A stretch of DNA of 64,000 nt from Gelatoporia subvermispora B (taxonomy: Eukaryota; Basidiomycota; Agaricomycetes; Polyporales; Gelatoporiaceae). The position numbers were made by a program, and so were the translations under genes. The stretch is taken from positions 3,150,576 to 3,214,575 of the forward strand of contig KB445791.1 of the NCBI GenBank assembly GCA_000320605.2, read 5' to 3'. Below the pieces are notes generated by a model. The model was given only the letters and a program-made list of their open reading frames with translations, had not been told where the DNA came from and did not search any database. Below are positions 1-11,312 of this stretch, in pieces. Position 1 is the first letter of the stretch; each line of letters opens with the position of its first letter.

Positions 1-1096
1 AGCTACATGTGCCGCTACATAAGCATTCACATAACAAGGACAAATTCCGTCCTACTATTTTCGTCTAGACTTGACCATCAGTGTGCATCGGGCATGGTCA
101 ATGTGTTGAGAGTCTCAACTGAGACATGCCTGTCAGATCACTTGTAACATGCCAGTCTCTTCGGCGACTGGAACATGTCTACAAAGAGGACACGGGCATG
201 GACATGCCTCTTGTGCAGTGACACACTTGTACTTGGCGCTATCAAGAAGCTCAGGTCGTTCAATCAAAAGCTGTTTAGAAATCGCGACCCGGATCTGCAG
301 AAAGAAGACGATTGGCTCGAAATATTGAACGAAAGGAGCAAAACAGATTGGGAGACACTGGGAAGACTGATGTGGCGGGGAGGACAAGTGCCACAAAGCG
401 GAAGCACGTGATGAGCATGGTAGGTAACAGACGCCCAGCAGACGCGGAAATGTACATCGCACACCTCACATAACGCCGCGCGAGCGCGGCAGAGCCCACT
501 ACGACCATCCTCTCACCTAAACCATCTCCTCAAATGAATCACATCCTTGTCGCACAGGCTAAAGCACGACACGAGCGCTCAGCGGTGGGTGGGGCCGCCG
601 CGGGGGCGGCACACACGAAGCGCCGGTAGTTGTAACTGTGGGAAAACCACGTGACTATTTCAAACTCAGAAAAGCGAGATTGTAATGAAATTTGTATCAT
701 TTGCAAATCCTGGGTCGTTTGTAGTGTTTTCGCGGACAAGAAGGTCCACAAGACCCACTACTAGTCGTAGTGGGAATACCATATTAGGAACGACGCGTCA
801 GGCGTGGGAAAATGTCAACGGAAAAGTGAACACATTGTGGACTGGGAGAGACCTTGCAAGCAAGGTGATGCAAATACACCATCCCGCACCGTCCCGCATC
901 GCAGCAGCCCGTCGATTAGGCATCGGACTCGAGCAGCAGTTCATAAGATCAGACACAGGCGACAATGATGACGTCAAATCCGGCGCAGTAATTAATTGCC
1001 TTTTCCCGCCACCCGACCCCTTTTGGCAGTCTACAATAAGAACCGTCGCACGAACTCCAGCTTGCTCCCAACAATCATCCACACTTACTCTTCACC
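1..1096. other. left-edge region without a supported gene
   Basis: I see no multi-exon or family-recognisable coding sequence here. The longest open frames are about 80-150 codons, overlap on both strands and resemble nothing known to me. The right end must hold the promoter and 5' UTR of the WW-domain gene starting at 1097. A short frame at 175-411 (+) could be the 3' exon of a gene lying mostly outside the window, but this is only a possibility. Confidence 0.4.
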
Positions 1097-2073
1097 ATGG
1101 CTTTCGATCCCACACGACTTCCAGACGGCTGGGTCCAGGAATTTGATCCAAATAATAACCACCCATTCTGGGTACGTCCTGAGTACTCGTCAATGCCGAT
1201 GTGGTCAACTCATGTATCCGATTTTAGGTAGATACCCGAGCAAACCCTCCCCGCTCGATCTGGGTGCATCCATACGAGGATGAGCAATTCTTGAAGGAAC
1301 ATCCAGACATCCGCGACAAGCTGGCCCAGCTTCGGGCAAAGGGCGCAGGCCCGGACGACAACCCGCCACCGTACTCACCGAGGCGCCACTCGTACTCGGG
1401 CACGTCAAGCAACAGTCGACTGAACGTCCCTCGGCCAGGTGGTGCTAATGACAGAAACGCCACATCACATCCCCCGTCACCTGCACCTGGCGCCTCTGCC
1501 AAGCAACGTGGCTTTTTCGGAAAGCTGAAAGATAAGGCAATCGGAACGAAGGAAGAGAGGGAGGCAGCCCAGAGGGAGCAGGAGAGAGTACGTCCTTTAT
1601 GATACACTTTGCAATCCCACTTTCTGACGCCGTTGCTACAGGTCATGCAGGAGGTGGCACAACAACGTGCACAGCAGCGCCGACAACAGCGGGTGTCTGC
1701 GCCTGGATACGCTGTACCTGGGCCCAGCTACCGTCCGAGCTATGGCGCACCCGTTGGCAGCCCCGGACGCACTCGATACACGACTCGATACGGCAGCGGA
1801 CTCGGCGGCTTTGGCCGCAATTGCGGTTACGGAGGAGGATACGGTGGCTACGGTGGAGGGTATGGGTACGGAGATGGATATGGCAGGAGTGGATTTGGCG
1901 GCGGTGGGTTGGGTGGGCGCAGTGGCTTCGGGGGTGTTGGACTGCCACTACTGGGAGGAATGGCAGGCGGTCTCTTACTAGGAGAGGCCATAGGCGATCT
2001 CTCCAACCCTGGATTTGGATTCGGCGGCGGCTTCGGAGGGTTTGACAACGGGTTTGGCGGAGGTTTCTTCTAG
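1097..2073 (+). CDS. WW-domain, glycine/tyrosine-rich protein
   Basis: Three exons: 1097-1171, 1228-1587 and 1642-2073, with phase-0 introns (gtacgt...ag) that keep one frame for about 289 residues. The N-terminus is a single WW domain, split by intron 1: the first Trp lies in LPDGWVQEFD and the Pro/Trp end in NPPRSIWVHPYE. WW domains bind proline-rich ligands such as PPxY. A middle segment of about 100 residues is polar and basic. The last 110 residues are Gly/Tyr-rich (repeated GYGGGYGG-type units), followed by a small hydrophobic patch (LPLLGGMAGGLLLGEAIGD) that could be a membrane-associating or self-associating element. The layout suggests an adaptor, but the exact role is not known to me. 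The start was chosen because it opens directly onto the WW domain after a CACC context. Confidence 0.85.
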
Positions 2074-2317
2074 AGGTCTGTGGACTCTTCGGCTCATTTC
2101 TTGTATTCTCCCTTGGTCGCTTTCGATGCCAGTGTATTTGTGATTCCATTTCCAAGCTATGTATGTTGACATGTCTCGAACTTATGTATGTACTACCCAT
2201 ACACGCATACACTGTATCATGAAAAGATTGCCTGTGGCTTACCTTGACCGATGTCATCCGAGTCGACACAAACTACTTGAACCACGTCGTATTACTACAC
2301 GCTCTCTTCCGGGTTGC

Positions 2318-3598
2318 TCACCAGTTCCAAAGCTCTTTCTTGTTACTTGCTTCGAGTTCAAAGACGCCCTGGCAAACCGTGTCAGGTAGCTTGTCAACGA
2401 GGATGCGCTCCGCGCTGTCCAAGTCCTCAAATGGTCCAGCGATACCAATAGTATACTCTGCGGATCGGGCAGGACACTCAGGTACGCTCGCGAATATAGA
2501 GTCTAGAGCGGTCCAGTTCACAGAGTGCAGTTGTTGTATCGTGCGCAGTCCGATGAACAATCTGACCGATGTCGTGCGAGGAGTGATGAGTTTGCAGAGA
2601 TATTGGATGACGAAAAGGTCGTAAGTGGCGCATGTCCAGATCATCAAGACGTCAAGGAGCTTCAAGGCGCTGTTCTCGACGGGGAGCGAAGCGACTTGAA
2701 CTGCGACCGTCCACGAATTTAAGACGCTGAGGCCAGGCTTCAGTATTCTTGTCGCCAGTGCAGCCTGGTCGAGTTCCTGTGCATCGTCTGGTAGCATTAA
2801 TTCGATGTGAACTTGCTCCTGCAGTATTTGCTCGATTTCTTCCTCTCGCGGCAAAATGTCGGGGTCAATTGTTCGCGAGATCACTTCGTCGGGGGGTGGC
2901 AGTTCTGTATGCAGGGTTGAGCCACATCATTCATTTGCACAAGGAAATGAGGGAACGAACTTCTTTCGCGAAACTCAATAACGTGACTGTAATCAATTTC
3001 TCTCAAAGAGGAGGCGTTGTCACGGAAGAAAGAGATGAGCTTATGCAAAGCATAACCTTCCCACTTGATGTCGAGGACCTCTATCGTAACTTTGTCCCGA
3101 CGGCCCCGAATCCAATTTTCAAGTGGAAGCGATTCCTTGGAAAGCATTGAGTCAGCGCAAAGGAATGTCAACTTGAGAGGTCTGAGGCTTTCGATTTGCT
3201 GTGTGGTGTGATTCATGAGGTGTGTATCGATGTTTTGTAACGAGAGCCTGGACAAGGAAGGAAATGCCCCGAGCACTCGAAGGAACTGGTTTGTGTTCCA
3301 GAAGTCGACGTAACGGATGTCGAGAGTTGTTGCAGAGCTGAAGTGTGTACAAATGAGATAGCCTCTGCACATACTTCAGCCGCGACATGAATGGAATGAG
3401 GGTGTCCAACCAAGCATAATCCATTTCTAGCTCCCCCGTAGTATTGGAATTATCTCCCGTCAGACCGAAGGTAGTGATGGATAGGCGGCTTTCACCAGGT
3501 CCGTAAACTTGATGAAGCGTCGCAAGGTCCGTTCCAGGCTTGATCCAGAGAGCACGCCGTTGCATATCCCCTCGTAGCCACACAGTCCGACCATCCAT
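2318..3598 (-). CDS. F-box/LRR-like protein lacking a visible F-box
   Basis: Exons on the minus strand are 3598-3375, 3337-2961 and 2904-2318, giving about 395 aa. The last intron (56 nt) is canonical. The first would be only 37 nt (gtatgtgc...cttcag), unusually short, but it restores the frame exactly. Text such as FSSATTLDIRYVDFW and LGAFPSLSRLSLQNIDTH is typical of the leucine-rich halves of the large Agaricomycete F-box families and resembles the intact gene at 13932-15099. I find no N-terminal F-box upstream of 3598. Either the true first exon was missed, or this is an N-terminally truncated or decaying copy. Family members act as substrate receptors of SCF ubiquitin ligases. That role is inferred, and doubtful here without the F-box. 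Confidence 0.55.
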
Positions 3599-4496
3599 GT
3601 GCCTACTTTGACTTGGTCAACTACAAGGATAGGCTGCTCGCACGACCCATGCTTACTACGACTGGAGGAAGGTTAAGAGTAGTGATACAAACACTGAAGG
3701 CGTATCCGCAGGACCGCAATAACGGCACTTGTCTGCATGGCATTTGCTCTACGGGCGGTCTTTTATACCTGCTTCGGCCAGCTTTCCGAAGTAATTGCGA
3801 TATGAGTAATAGACATACCACGTGCATGATGGCAGTCGCCTAACAGTGTCCTCATGAGAACCAGTACCACATGTAAGATGTCGGATCGTCGAGTTCATCC
3901 CATGCGCGAATAGTAGCGGGCCTGGGTGATTAGTCTGCTTGATAGGCGTGCACAGACCATTCAGCAAAGCTCATATTGCCCTAATGAGGAGACAATAGAT
4001 GGGAATCTGAACAGTGACAGAAGTTATGCTCGCAACATCTTCGCGCTATAAGCCGTCCGTCACTTGTAAACCGTGCGAAATCGCGTGCCTTCACAGCCTC
4101 AGGCGATATCAAGGGGCCCAAGTGAGGTCCGTACATAAGATAGCATAGCACGTGTAGTAGAGATCCCAAGTAGTCTCGTCGCCATGCTATATTTCCTGAA
4201 GCCAGCAAAACAGAAGGACGTCGCGGACGCTTGCAAGGACATTTGCACTTCATGAGCGCCTGTGCATACGCAAGTGCATTTACGTATGATTCACGTGACC
4301 GCCACACGTCTCCGTGAGGCGCGCGAGGCCGACGATGCCAGTGAACGCGACCGACTCCTTCCTCGTCGCACTGCGCACCTACAAGCCGATAGACATAATT
4401 AGCGGATACTCCATTGGCTGTGTGAGCCATAGACCGTATGCTCTGTCTCTGAACCCCAACTTGAAACCGGACGGTTGATCGCAAGACGACAATAAT
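3599..4496. other. divergent intergenic region
   Basis: About 900 bases between the F-box-like gene (minus) and TRAPPC8 (plus). It contains a 183-codon open frame on the minus strand (3981-4532), but this runs into the TRAPPC8 start and has no recognisable features. It presumably holds both promoters. No clear TATA element was seen. Confidence 0.4.
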
Positions 4497-7400
4497 ATGG
4501 CTCCGACGCTGCCATCCTCGCTCAGTCCCCACGTCTGTATCTTGGCCTCCCCGGACTTGGAGGAACTGCTTGAGTCATGTGCTCTGCCGCCTCTGCCTCA
4601 GATACTTCAGTGTTTTGCTCCGTTGTCTCAAGGTACGCGCCGGTATCCCCTCACGTCCTCGATTACGCTCATGAGTGATGCTGCCGACGCCGCACTAAAC
4701 CTACTGTTGGACTCTTCCCATATACTTGACTGGGCTAGTCGCGACGCGGACGACTACTCTTACCTCCGTTCCACACAGCCACTTTTTCATTAGGTTCTCC
4801 GACCTGAGAGAGGTCGAAGCCGCTACTCATGAAGATGAGGAACAGCGCGCTGGAAGAACTTTGGATTGGATCGGGGCTCGTATCTCATCAAGAAGTGCAA
4901 AATGGATAGATTTGGTTGAGGGAGAGTCTGCCAGTGGTAAGCCAGGAATGTGGCAAGACCGCACACCTTGGTGGGAGGAAGTCAAGCGGTGTGTCGAGGG
5001 CGATATTGCGCCCTCAGCTAATGAGGGCTGGAACCATCCCACTGCTAGTGAGTACGACAACCTCTATGTCAATGGTCAATGCCTCAATCGTCATTCAGTT
5101 ATTTTTGCTACTTCGACTGCTGCTGCGAACCCCTTGCAGGCGCTTCATGACTTGCAGTCGCATTCTGTAGACCTTCCTCCCTGGGTGGATAACACTCATC
5201 TTCGATATAACCTCATTGTTCATCCCTCGAATTCTCCCTTGACGGAGCCAATGTGCGTAACACATGTCAATCATCGACAACATCTGATGACTCTTATCCA
5301 GAGCGGAATCGTTGTTCAATGCCGTTAAGAAGCAGTACGGTCTTCATAGCTATCTACTTCCTCTAACTATACCCACGGAGACTCCGCCAACGCCCGTCGC
5401 TGTTCCGCCACCTCCACCCCGCCTTCCGCCACCACCTACCTTTGATTCTCCGCCTATGGCACCGCGACCGAGCCCGACCCCAGCTGGTCTTGCAGCCCCG
5501 TCAACTCCCAGAGCAAGCGCTTCTCTAATTCCCCGCTCACCAGAGCCGCATGATGTCCCAGGTACACAGGTTGCTCCATCATCACCTACACCAACAGCAG
5601 GAGCCTCCGTATTGCGCTTACCTGAAGCGGACATTAGTCGGACCGGCAAGTTTGTACGAGATTTTGTAACGATGAGTCTTATACCATGGATGGAGAAATG
5701 CGTTGTAGATTGGAATGAACAGGTATGATTGTTCAGATGTACGACTTACATCAGAGACTGTACTGACGAACCTGCAGTACTCTTCCTCTCGCCGCTTACC
5801 TTCTCGCTTGTTCTCTTCCACCCGCCGCCTCTTTGGTTCAGGGTACACACCACCGGTAGCATCGGCGCCGTCCCATGGCTCTACACAGTCTATGTCATCT
5901 TCTACTCGTTTTGCGCATGGTACAAATAGCTCAGTCAGTTCTGTTGCATCGACAACTTCTCTCGGACATGCAGGCGCTGGTGGGGTTACTCAACAAAGGC
6001 GACTGGCCGAGTTTGCGACAATACTTGGAGATTACAAACTTGCTACGTCAGTTTGGGAGGGCTTGAGAAAAGAAGGCCGAGGCGGCTCCGTGAGTTACTT
6101 CCTCCATTGGTGTTGCTAGTATCGTGACAGGTTTCTTTTCAGGACATCCTCCCTTTACTGTTGTCGCCATCACCTGCGTTAGCTCTACATGCGGCACATG
6201 CGCTCTCAACATTACGTTCTGCTCCGCAAATATATGCGTCAGCAGAAGCTCCTGCTAATGTTCAACTACGGGCACTCATATATGCAGTGCGCTGGGATAC
6301 TGGTGTCGACAAAAGGGACTTCTTGAGCCCTACTCTTGAGGGGGAGAGATGGCTTGTACAGGCAGCCGGAAGCGTATGTCGTTTCTCTGATATTCTCACG
6401 TCTTTGGCTCTCTGCATCTCTCCGGCTCCTGTAAATTACAGGCCGAGGGTATGCAGCGGGTCAGACAATGGAGTGATAGGCTTTCTGGCTAAGGATTGAT
6501 TAAGGCAGAAGAGCCTCCATCAGCTCTGCTTCTCGCACATGCTGCATTCCTATCAGAGAAGAAGGGCTCCAGGAGAAGATCTACTCTTTGGTATCTTTTC
6601 TCCGCTGACCGGCTAGAAAGGTCAGGCATCGTAAGTCCAGTATTTTGGATGGACAAATTGGCGCCCGCTTACCCACGTATATCCTGTAGAAACCGCTTGC
6701 AATGTATCTCTTCCGGAGAGCACATGAGCTCTTCGAGACGCCCCCAGCCAAGAACATATCGCCATCTTTCTGGGAGGGCGAAGGTGTTGGTGAGAATGAC
6801 TGGCAAGGTTTTGATGCTGTCCTGCCTGCAATTGAACACGAGCTTGGTGAGTACCTAGTTTTCCACAAATTCATGCGACTAACGTGGTACTTCTTCAAAG
6901 GTCGACTATTGTACACCACGGGTAACACTGAAGGCGCTGTGCGGTATTTCCTGCAATTGCTACGACCACCGCCTCCCTATAGTCCGCCACATCCCTCTGC
7001 TGTCACCGCCAACGGCGTGGTTCCTACGGATGCCAAACACGCAAGTAGTGACAAGGTGTACCTTGAGGATTTACGCGTTGCATTGAAAGTATGTCGTGGC
7101 GGTACAGCCTACCCCTATTATCTGACGATTGCTCTCTCTTGCCTGTATAGCACTTCAGGGCAACAGAGCCGGAGAAATGGAAAGATGCGGGTCTTAAGCT
7201 CCCGCTGACATTCTGCCAAGTCAAGGAAACTCGCGTTCGTTTCCCGGGGGACACCATCGAAGGCGATGCTGCGGAATGGGACAGACGCGAGTCTGCGTGG
7301 GCATCATTCTGGTCTACTCGGGGCAAGGAGAAACTCGAGAAGAGTGGTAAAGCTGCCATTGGCGGTGAGCACCTAAGATTACTTGCATAAAGAGAGAAGC

Positions 7401-9758
7401 ATTGACCAGTTCCTTAGAAACATTTTGGGTTGATCTGGTTCTCCGAAACCCTCTAGACGTCGAGATGGTCCTGTCTGGATTCACGGTGGCAGTGAAAGAA
7501 GCCGGTTCGGAGGATAATAATCCCGCGGAAGATCTAGCTGAAGTCGAGGTAATTGATGACATAATCCTGGGAGCGAAGGAAATCCGAACGGTTCGTCTAA
7601 CTACGTCGAATCCTTGAGTGTCGGATGGACTTACTCTGTTCGGGTAGATTCCCGTCGCAATCAAGGGCAAACGGCTAGCTTCATTAGTCATCACTCACGC
7701 GGTATATGACTTCCTGTCACTTCTACCAGCCTCAGAGTCCCTGAGTGTGCGCGGACGTCGGCTGCAAGACACCCCACATCAAAGGCAGAACAAAGTCTAT
7801 ACCCCAGACATCCCGATCAAGGTCGACGTAGAGGAAGCTGGGCAGCGCATCCATGCGAATTTTGTGGATGAACGACACCTTGTCTTGGCACATGGTGAAT
7901 GCAAGCAGCTGAAGTTGAACATCACGAACTCCGGTACACAAAATGTCAATGAGCTGTGGATTGTGACGGATGACGAGGATGAGATTTGGATACCTCAGCA
8001 AGCGGGTGCTCATGGTAAGTTGCGAACGCGGGCAGGATGTTAACTTGAATTGAAATATTTGCAGACCCATCACCTTCCGGTGTGACGGAGATTCTGCGCT
8101 CAAGTAATTCTCTGGCGCCAGCGGCTCCTCGCCGGATTACGATGGAAGACTTCCATCACTCTTCGAGCCTCACACCAGGAGAAAACTTACAGATTCCGGT
8201 CTCGGTGCATGCTTCTCGCGTCGGTGAACAAGACCTGTCCTTCCTGTTCGTATTCCGAGAAGTGCGTACCGCTTTTGGCTGCATACATTCTTTCCTTGAC
8301 GCATCCGCAGGCTGAAGGTGCATCATTCCACTGTGCGCGAATAACAAGACGCTATGAGGTTCGGCCACTTTTCCGGCTCGGGGCATCTTCGCGTCCTGGT
8401 CGGTCGCCGGAGGATCCGTTCGTCGTCAACGTGGAGGTCGAGAACATCGCGGCTTCTAGCTCGCTGCGAATCACGCAAATAACCACAATGAGCCCGACGT
8501 GGTCGTGCAGCGCTCTCCACGCCGATACCCCGTTCGTTCGCCCATGTTGGCTTGTATTTGCGTCCGCTGACGTTTGGCCAGTACTACCGTTGCTCCACAA
8601 CAAGTGGCCCGTGTAGCCTTCAAAGCAGAACCATGGCGCGACGGCTCTGATGCTGAGGAAGTGATGAGTTTCGTAACACAAAAGCTCAGGGGCGTTCTGC
8701 ACGGCGAGAAGGTGGATTCTTCAGAACCTCCACCATTAGATGTACTATGCAAGCATCATACTGCAGTTAGTGCACGCACGACCTGCTTGTGCTTGACGCT
8801 GACTTGTCCCTTCCAGGAGCAGTCGGTCCGTTCAGCTCTAGAGCCTTCCACAAGCTACTTCATCCACAGCAGTCGTCGGACGCACGTCGCGCACTCGACA
8901 GCGGCGTCGCACCCTTATATTCCTGCAAACACCCACCAACACATCTTCCCCCTGTACCACCCATCCGCTGTCGACATTGTCGTCTTTTGGGAGTCGGCAA
9001 CTCAAGATCGCTCAGGGCTCATACTGCTCCCAGGTGTCACACTCGGCGCAAGCCATGCGCCTCTTCAAGAAATCATCGAGGAAGCCGAGAATACGAAGGT
9101 CAAGCGCTCTATGTATGCGGAGACGCAGCGTGAGCGCCTCGACATCCTGCAGGCCGTAAGGGACTGTCAATGGAACGCGGAGATGGACCCGGTTGTCGTC
9201 GCCGTCCAGGACGGTGCCGAACTCGCACATGATTTTACGAAGGGGTGAGTATCTGTCGCACTGGGATGTTAAACGCTAACTCAGGCACCCGAACAGACCA
9301 TGTCATGCACCGGTCATATTCACGCTGCGCAATGTGTCTTTGACGAATCCATGCCGGGTCGTCCTCAGATTGTCTACCGCTCAGCCTCGCGGCACCGAGA
9401 ACTCGTGAGTTTCCCGGAGGCGGATTCTCGTGATATATTTAACACGGTCTTGTGCAGTGCGCTCCTTCCTCCGCATTACGCGGGTCGCTTGACGCACCGG
9501 ACGGTGCTGGCGCCCTCGGAGTCGGCAACGCTGCGTGCGAAGCTCTGGATAACTCGGCCGGGCTGTTATGCTCTCGACTGCTGGACAGTTGAGACCGAGG
9601 TCGGCGAGCGGTCGCCGTCGCTGTCAGCCTCGTCCGGGACGATTCAAGTTCCGGAAACCAGCCCATATGGATGGCGTTCGAGAGGGCTGCGCTACATCCA
9701 GAGCCCATCTGCAGGCGACCGGGCTTGTCTCACTGTTACTGACGTTTCGCGCTCATAA
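4497..9758 (+). CDS. TRS85: TRAPP III complex subunit TRAPPC8/Trs85
   Basis: Seventeen exons with phases that close exactly: 4497-4632, 4739-5252, 5302-5722, 5778-6089, 6143-6373, 6505-6630, 6690-6846, 6901-7088, 7151-7364, 7418-7590, 7648-8014, 8065-8261, 8311-8531, 8582-8765, 8817-9244, 9297-9404 and 9458-9758. They encode 1,425 aa, close to human TRAPPC8 and about twice yeast Trs85. Recognised blocks are FAPLSQ followed by TLTSVPHSHF, the LPPWVDNTHLRYNLIVH region, FVRDFVTMSLIPWMEKCV, and SALLLAHAAFLSEKKGSR in the helical-repeat middle, followed by a beta-sandwich-like C-terminal half. A Pro-rich insert lies at residues of about 230-330. Known role: Trs85 defines TRAPPIII, the exchange factor for Rab1/Ypt1 in autophagy and Golgi traffic. 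Intron 5 (6374-6504, 131 nt) is longer than the others and may hide an alternative splice. Confidence 0.93.
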
Positions 9759-9906
9759 TGGACGGTGGTCATGATGTACATATAAATATACTGCGACAGG
9801 ATAGATGGAGAGCGGCTCGAAAGTGCGTCGTGGGCGACGGGAGAAGGTGGTGCATACAGAGATCCGATGAAACTGTCCAGAAACGAGACGTGTGAACCGA
9901 TTTTGA

Positions 9907-10820
9907 CTACTGCTCCTTCGCGTCCTTGTCCTTCTTCGCCCTCTCCTCGGCCTGCAGCCGGAGCTTCTTCAGCTTGACGTTCGTGTAGGTCTGATCCGTG
10001 GGTCAGCATGACGTGCGGCAGGGAACACCTGCGGACATGACGCACCCCGACTGCGAACTGCACCAGGTTGAAGAACGGCACCCAGAGCTCGGGCGCGAGG
10101 AACCGCTGCGCGAACACGATGACCACTGGCTGTGTCATGATGGTGACCTGGGATCTGCGTCAGCACCCCTGCAATTGTCCCTGGTCACAGCCTAAGACAT
10201 ACCCTGAGCACGCGCACAAAGCCGCCTTTCACCGTCCGGACGACATCCTTCGCCGTCCGCGCGCCGTTGATCACGGCCATGCATGCGAGGTAGGCTAGAG
10301 CACACATCCTGTCAGCACACGCAGCACCCTCGAGCGACTTAGACTGTGTACTCACCGGCAATCTGGGCGGGCGCGACGACGAAGAGACTCGCAAGGATCT
10401 GGCCGATCTTCGCTGCGGGGCCCGTCTTGCCCGCAAAGAAGCGCTGCACCGCGCCGACGAGGACGTGCGAGAGCGGCGCGGAGACGAACGCGCCGTAGAG
10501 GGCCATCTTGACGGCCTTGGCGTCGACGCGCGCGCGCGCGAGGGCGTGCGCATACAGCGGGGCGCCCTTCGGGACGCGCTGCGCGGGGACGTGCGCGAGG
10601 TGCGACGCGAGGACCTCCTGCAGGAACTGCAGCACCGCTGTGCGTGCAAGGTTCAGAATCAGCACACGCGACGCGCGCGAGTCGAGACACACGGTGTCAG
10701 ACGGTGACACTCACAGGTGGTGATGGCCTTTGTCCGCAAGGGATGCGCGACGAGGTTGCGCAGGTACGCTGCCAGCAGCGGGTTCATCTTTTGGGGCGGG
10801 GCGGCGGCGACGGCACTCAT
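9907..10820 (-). CDS. Mpv17/PXMP2 family integral membrane protein
   Basis: Five exons (10820-10715, 10637-10356, 10294-10203, 10147-10046, 9990-9907) give 221 aa. The block MALYGAFVSAPLSH is the family hallmark, followed by QILASLFVVAPAQI, GGFVRVLR and the aromatic WVPFFNLVQF segment. Four hydrophobic helices can be seen, and the C-terminus is strongly charged (Lys/Arg/Glu). Mpv17-family proteins are channels of the mitochondrial inner membrane (Mpv17/Sym1) or the peroxisomal membrane (PXMP2). Sequence reading alone cannot decide between them, though the block order looks closer to PXMP2. The gene ends 148 bp from the end of TRAPPC8, tail to tail, and its start faces the end of the mitochondrial carrier gene. 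Confidence 0.85.
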
Positions 10821-11312
10821 GTTGGCGGGGCCTGGCGATCAGGGATGCGAGAGGGGAGGTGGAGGAGTTGGAAGGGCTGCATGGGACGAGTGAAACTTAA
10901 GATGCGATGGCGGAGTGGAATGATCTGGGGCACCTGCCGCGGAGCAGGCACCCAGTAAGCAGCAGTGCCGCATCCCTGGATGGATCCTGGCCAGCGCTGG
11001 CCCCCTCTCGCGGCGAGAGTGGCCGGCTATACCGGAACGAGTTTCATGCTCTCGGTCCATGTTCGCAGATATCACGCCAGTGGCAAGCAACCTGATGAGC
11101 GCTCGCACAGCAATCCCTCTCTCTCGCAAGTTGCAGCTGACGGTCACGCCCTCGCTCGTTGGTGGGTATCATCCGTGTTATCCAGTATGACACATTTAGA
11201 AAGCATGTATGATAGCAATAAGACAACCTCCGCAACGTCCTAGCATATGGAGCCCCTCTAATTCGTCAGTCTATGAATCATGGCTCGTCAGAAACAGAAG
11301 ACGATCCCTCGT
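10821..11312. other. intergenic region
   Basis: Promoter side of the Mpv17-like gene and 3' flank of the YHM2-like gene, which lies upstream on the same strand. No further coding sequence was recognised. Confidence 0.4.

Noticed and set aside
3981..4532. 183-codon open frame on the minus strand
   Set aside because: It overlaps the TRAPPC8 start, has no motif or splice context, and its composition (many Cys/His/Arg) looks like a random antisense frame.
5350..5649. Gly/Val-rich 99-codon open frame on the minus strand
   Set aside because: It is antisense to the Pro-rich insert of TRAPPC8; the glycines are complements of proline codons.
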